Below, piece by piece: positions 61,623 through 64,000 of a DNA stretch of 64,000 nt. Every line of letters begins with the position of its first letter. The first letter of the stretch is position 1. This DNA is from Streptomyces flavochromogenes (GTDB taxonomy: Bacteria; Actinomycetota; Actinomycetes; Streptomycetales; Streptomycetaceae): contig NZ_JNZO01000010.1 in NCBI RefSeq assembly GCF_000717595.1, positions 62,001-126,000 of the forward strand. The letters run 5' to 3'. The notes under the pieces are model-generated. The model was not told the DNA's origin, made no database searches, and saw only the letters and a program-made list of their open reading frames with translations. The position numbers were made by a program, and so were the translations under genes.

Positions 61623-62183
61623 TCAGGACTTGCCGCGGCCCGTCACGAAGTCGCGGGCCCGGTCCACCAGACCGGCGCCCGGTGCGAGGAGCTTGCTGGC
61701 CGTGGGGCTGCTCGGTGCGGCCGGGTGCGGCCGCGTGGGCGCCATGGACTTGGCGCGACGGATCTTGTCACCGAGATCGTCCAGCTGCTGCGGAGTGCAG
61801 GCTCGCTTCAGCATCGGGAACAGGTTGCTCTCCTCGTCCTGGACATGGGCGGCGACCTCGCCCATGAGCTGCTGCAGGAGCGGGCTCATCTGTGCGTCGT
61901 CGGTACTCATCTTCTCCAGCCGCTTGAGCATCTTCTCCACGCGCCCGTGGTCCTCGATCTCCTTGTCCGCCATCGGCCCGCCGCCCTCCACGTGCTCGCG
62001 CACCGCCGGATAGAGGTACTGCTCCTCGGCGACCGAGTGCCGAACCAGCTCGATGGTGAGCTCGTCGATGAGATCGCGGAGCTCCTGCCCGGCACTGGTC
62101 ATGGCCTGGATCCGGGCGAACATCTCCTCCACCTCCCGATGGTCGGCCATCAGCTCGTCGATCACGTTTCCGCCGTGTCCCAT
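61623..62183 (-). CDS. Hemerythrin HHE domain-containing protein
   Basis: The 186-residue protein has a hemerythrin-like four-helix core with metal ligands visible: DELMADHREVEEMF (His), VRHSVAEEQYLYPAVREHVEG (His, Glu, His), EDHGRVEKMLKRLE (His) and EVAAHVQDEESNLFPML (His, Glu). It is soluble and could bind di-iron for oxygen, nitric oxide or iron handling. The C-terminal 45 residues are disordered. ATG 62183 is preceded by AGGAAAC. No partner is adjacent. Confidence 0.92.
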   Translation of the reverse strand: MGHGGNVIDELMADHREVEEMFARIQAMTSAGQELRDLIDELTIELVRHSVAEEQYLYPAVREHVEGGGPMADKEIEDHGRVEKMLKRLEKMSTDDAQMSPLLQQLMGEVAAHVQDEESNLFPMLKRACTPQQLDDLGDKIRRAKSMAPTRPHPAAPSSPTASKLLAPGAGLVDRARDFVTGRGKS

Positions 62184-62344
62184 GTTTCCTCCATGCGTTT
62201 TCGTGCGGTGGTGGGGCCGGTCCGACCCGCCCCGATCGGTTCCCCGTACGGCCCGGAGGCGCCCGGCCGCACCGGGAGTCTCACCCGCTCGGAGGAGCCG
62301 GCGGCCACGAGCCGGGACGGCGCGCGGAGCAGAAGGAGCGTGTT

Positions 62345-63346
62345 TCACTGCCGGTCGCTCCTGGCCGCCAGGAGGCGTCGGAGCGGCCAGGTAGTGATCA
62401 GCCGGTCTGCTCCCAGGCCGATCCGGGCCGCGCGTGCGTACCCCGTGCTCTGCCAGCGCAGCTGTTCGGGGGCGTGGGCGTCGGTGTCCACGGCGAAGAG
62501 GCAGCCCGCTGCGGCGGCCAGGGCGAGCAGGTCGTCCGGGGGGTCTCGCCGTTCGGGCCGGCAGTTGATCTCCACCGCGGTGCCGGCCTCCGCACACGCG
62601 GCGAACACGGCTTCGGCGTCGAAGCGGGACTGGGGGCGCCCACGGCCGGTGATGATCCTTCCCGTGCAGTGCCCCAGGACGTCGACACGGGGGTTGCGCA
62701 CCGCTGCCAGCATGCGGGCGGTCATCGGGCCGCGTTCCGAGCGGAGCTTGGAATGCACGGAAGCCACGACGAGGTCGAGTCGGCCGAGGAGGTCGTCGTC
62801 CTGGTCGAGGGAGCCGTCGTCGAGGATGTCGCACTCGATGCCGGTGAGCAGCCGACAGTCCGGGCCGATTCTGGAGTTCACGGCGGCCACGGCCTCCAGT
62901 TGGCTCCTCAGCCGCTCTGGGCTCAGTCCGTGGGCGATCGTGAGCCGTGGTGAGTGATCGGTCAGAACCGCCCACTGGTGGCCCAGGGCGCGGGCCGCGT
63001 CGGCCATGTCCTCGATCGGGCTGCCGCCGTCGGACCAGTCGGAGTGCAGGTGGCAGTCGCCGGTGCTCGCGGCCGCGAGGTCCCAGCCGGCCCGGGCGTC
63101 CGGGCCGGTCTCGTCCTGCAGACGGGCCAGGTAGTCCGGTACCGCGCCGGTCGACGCCTGGGAGATCACGTCGGCGGTGACCGGGCCCACCCCGCGGAGG
63201 TGAATGGCTCGGGCCGCGTCCACCGGGCCCGGTGGCAGGTCACGGACGGCGTCGGCCGCCGTGTGGAAGGCTCGCACCCGGTACGGGGACGCCCCACGCC
63301 ATTCGAGGAGGAAGGCGATTCGGCGCAGAGCCTCGTCCGGGGTCAT
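62345..63346 (-). CDS. PHP domain phosphoesterase with N-terminal helix-hairpin-helix
   Basis: The 333-residue protein starts with a PolX-like N-terminal helical region (MTPDEALRRIAFLLEWRGASPYRVRAFHTAADAV) and a helix-hairpin-helix IHLRGVGPVTADVISQAS. The PHP domain follows from about residue 95: DCHLHSDWSDG, AVLTDHSPRL, GIECDILDDG, ASVHSKLRSERG, GHCTGR, and FAVDTDAHAPEQ, all metal-binding motifs. It lacks the polymerase fold of PolX. Its start overlaps the end of the dehydrogenase gene (ATGA). Probable role: phosphoesterase acting on DNA or a nucleotide. Confidence 0.9.
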   Translation of the reverse strand: MTPDEALRRIAFLLEWRGASPYRVRAFHTAADAVRDLPPGPVDAARAIHLRGVGPVTADVISQASTGAVPDYLARLQDETGPDARAGWDLAAASTGDCHLHSDWSDGGSPIEDMADAARALGHQWAVLTDHSPRLTIAHGLSPERLRSQLEAVAAVNSRIGPDCRLLTGIECDILDDGSLDQDDDLLGRLDLVVASVHSKLRSERGPMTARMLAAVRNPRVDVLGHCTGRIITGRGRPQSRFDAEAVFAACAEAGTAVEINCRPERRDPPDDLLALAAAAGCLFAVDTDAHAPEQLRWQSTGYARAARIGLGADRLITTWPLRRLLAARSDRQ

Positions 63347-64000
63347 GGCAGAGGGGTTCCGCCGGTGGCGTTGACGATCTCTCCGGTGATGTAGGAGGCC
63401 TGGTCGGAGGCGAGGAATACGAAGGCGGGTGCCATCTCCACCGGTTGCGCGGGCCTGCCCAGAGGGGACTGCTCGCCGAACGTCGTCGGGTCGGGCATCG
63501 TCGCCGGGATCAGGGGAGTCCAGACCGGACCCGGCGCAACGGCGTTGGCCCGGATACCGCGCTCGGCGAGCATCTGAGCGAGGTTGTGGGTGAAGGAGAT
63601 GATCGCGGACTTGGTCATGGCGTAGTCGAGGAGGTGCGGGCTGGGCTGGTAGCCCTGCACGGAGGCGGTGTTGATCACCGAGGCGCCGCGCGGCATGTGG
63701 GCCAGTGCGGCCTTGGTGAGCCAGAACATGCCGTACAGATTGGTCTTCATCACGCGGTCGAACTGCTCGGTGGTGATCGCCTCGATCCCGTCCGGCTGGG
63801 CCATCTGGTAGGCGGCGTTGTTGACGAGAAGGTCGATGCCGGCCAGCTCGCCCACCGTCTTGTCGACGAGGGCGGTGCACTCGTCTTCGTGCCGGATGTC
63901 GCAGGCGACGGCGACCGCCGTGCGGCCCGCGCCGCGGATCAGGCGGGCGGTCTCGTCGGCTTCGTCGCCCTCCTCGGGCAGGTAGGTGAAGACGACGTCG
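63343..64000 (-). CDS. Short-chain dehydrogenase/reductase (partial)
   Basis: The C-terminal part of an SDR is visible, 219 residues to the window edge. It contains LLVNNAAY (NNAA cofactor-loop motif), INTASVQGYQPSPHLLDYAMTKSAI with catalytic Ser, Tyr and Lys (YxxxK), GIRANAVAPGPVWTPLI, and FLASDQASYITGEIVNATGG. The Rossmann GxxxGxG start lies outside the window. It resembles the YhdF/YhxC-type general oxidoreductases of actinobacteria. Its stop overlaps the PHP gene start. Confidence 0.92.
   Translation of the reverse strand, partial: DVVFTYLPEEGDEADETARLIRGAGRTAVAVACDIRHEDECTALVDKTVGELAGIDLLVNNAAYQMAQPDGIEAITTEQFDRVMKTNLYGMFWLTKAALAHMPRGASVINTASVQGYQPSPHLLDYAMTKSAIISFTHNLAQMLAERGIRANAVAPGPVWTPLIPATMPDPTTFGEQSPLGRPAQPVEMAPAFVFLASDQASYITGEIVNATGGTPLP

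Overview
The window is high-GC actinobacterial DNA, most likely from a Streptomyces chromosome. The base composition, frequent GTG and TTG starts, a 1,102-residue AfsR/SARP-type regulator, an RsbQ/RsbP-like switch, DUF3618/DUF4235 proteins and several TetR/MerR regulators all fit. It looks like an accessory or arm-type region. Core metabolism is sparse, and transposase relics, broken genes and orphan immunity-like genes are common.

1-24.8 kb holds mostly intact stress, regulatory and enzyme genes. In order: the end of a molybdopterin hydroxylase subunit, PPK2, a DUF3618-DUF4235 pair, a membrane-anchored Mrr-like nuclease, a GAP-family membrane protein, a DUF2867 gene divergent from a TetR gene, and a frameshifted acetyltransferase. 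Next come a TetR gene plus an epimerase-hydrolase fusion that share the same operator. They are followed by a spore photoproduct lyase-like radical SAM gene, a multiply broken DUF1254/DUF1214 gene, a phosphoesterase, a DUF72 gene and an ATP-grasp peptide ligase. An RsbQ hydrolase, PAS-PP2C phosphatase and STAS antagonist form a tightly overlapping operon. An ECF41-type sigma factor stands opposite its AhpD-like partner.

25-49 kb is a mosaic of insertion-sequence debris: an IS21 relic split by other DNA and at least seven IS5-family relics. A complete-looking IS481-type element carries a chloramphenicol-exporter gene between 18-bp inverted repeats. Scattered among these are a Rieske oxygenase, a SUKH/SMI1 protein, an Imm49 protein, small immunity-like proteins, P-loop kinases, an SRAP protein and an acetylxylan esterase remnant. 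The same interval holds the most unusual locus, at 39.15-41.65 kb. There a 100-residue acidic protein built from GGAD/SGAD repeats overlaps a JmjC/cupin_4 oxygenase gene, followed 10 bp later by a sucrase/ferredoxin-like protein. A 12-bp palindrome lies just upstream. It reads like a dedicated substrate-plus-oxygenase system.

49-64 kb contains a hydrolase-TetR operon with twin CCTAGGGNCCCTAGG operators, and a protein with four zinc-ribbon repeats and a GIY-YIG-like nuclease end. It also has a secreted ricin-type lectin, the AfsR-like regulator, a proline-rich protein, a DUF4239 protein, a MerR regulator with its own dyad promoter, a hemerythrin, and a PHP phosphoesterase overlapping a truncated short-chain dehydrogenase. 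No complete rRNA or tRNA gene and no CRISPR array was seen.
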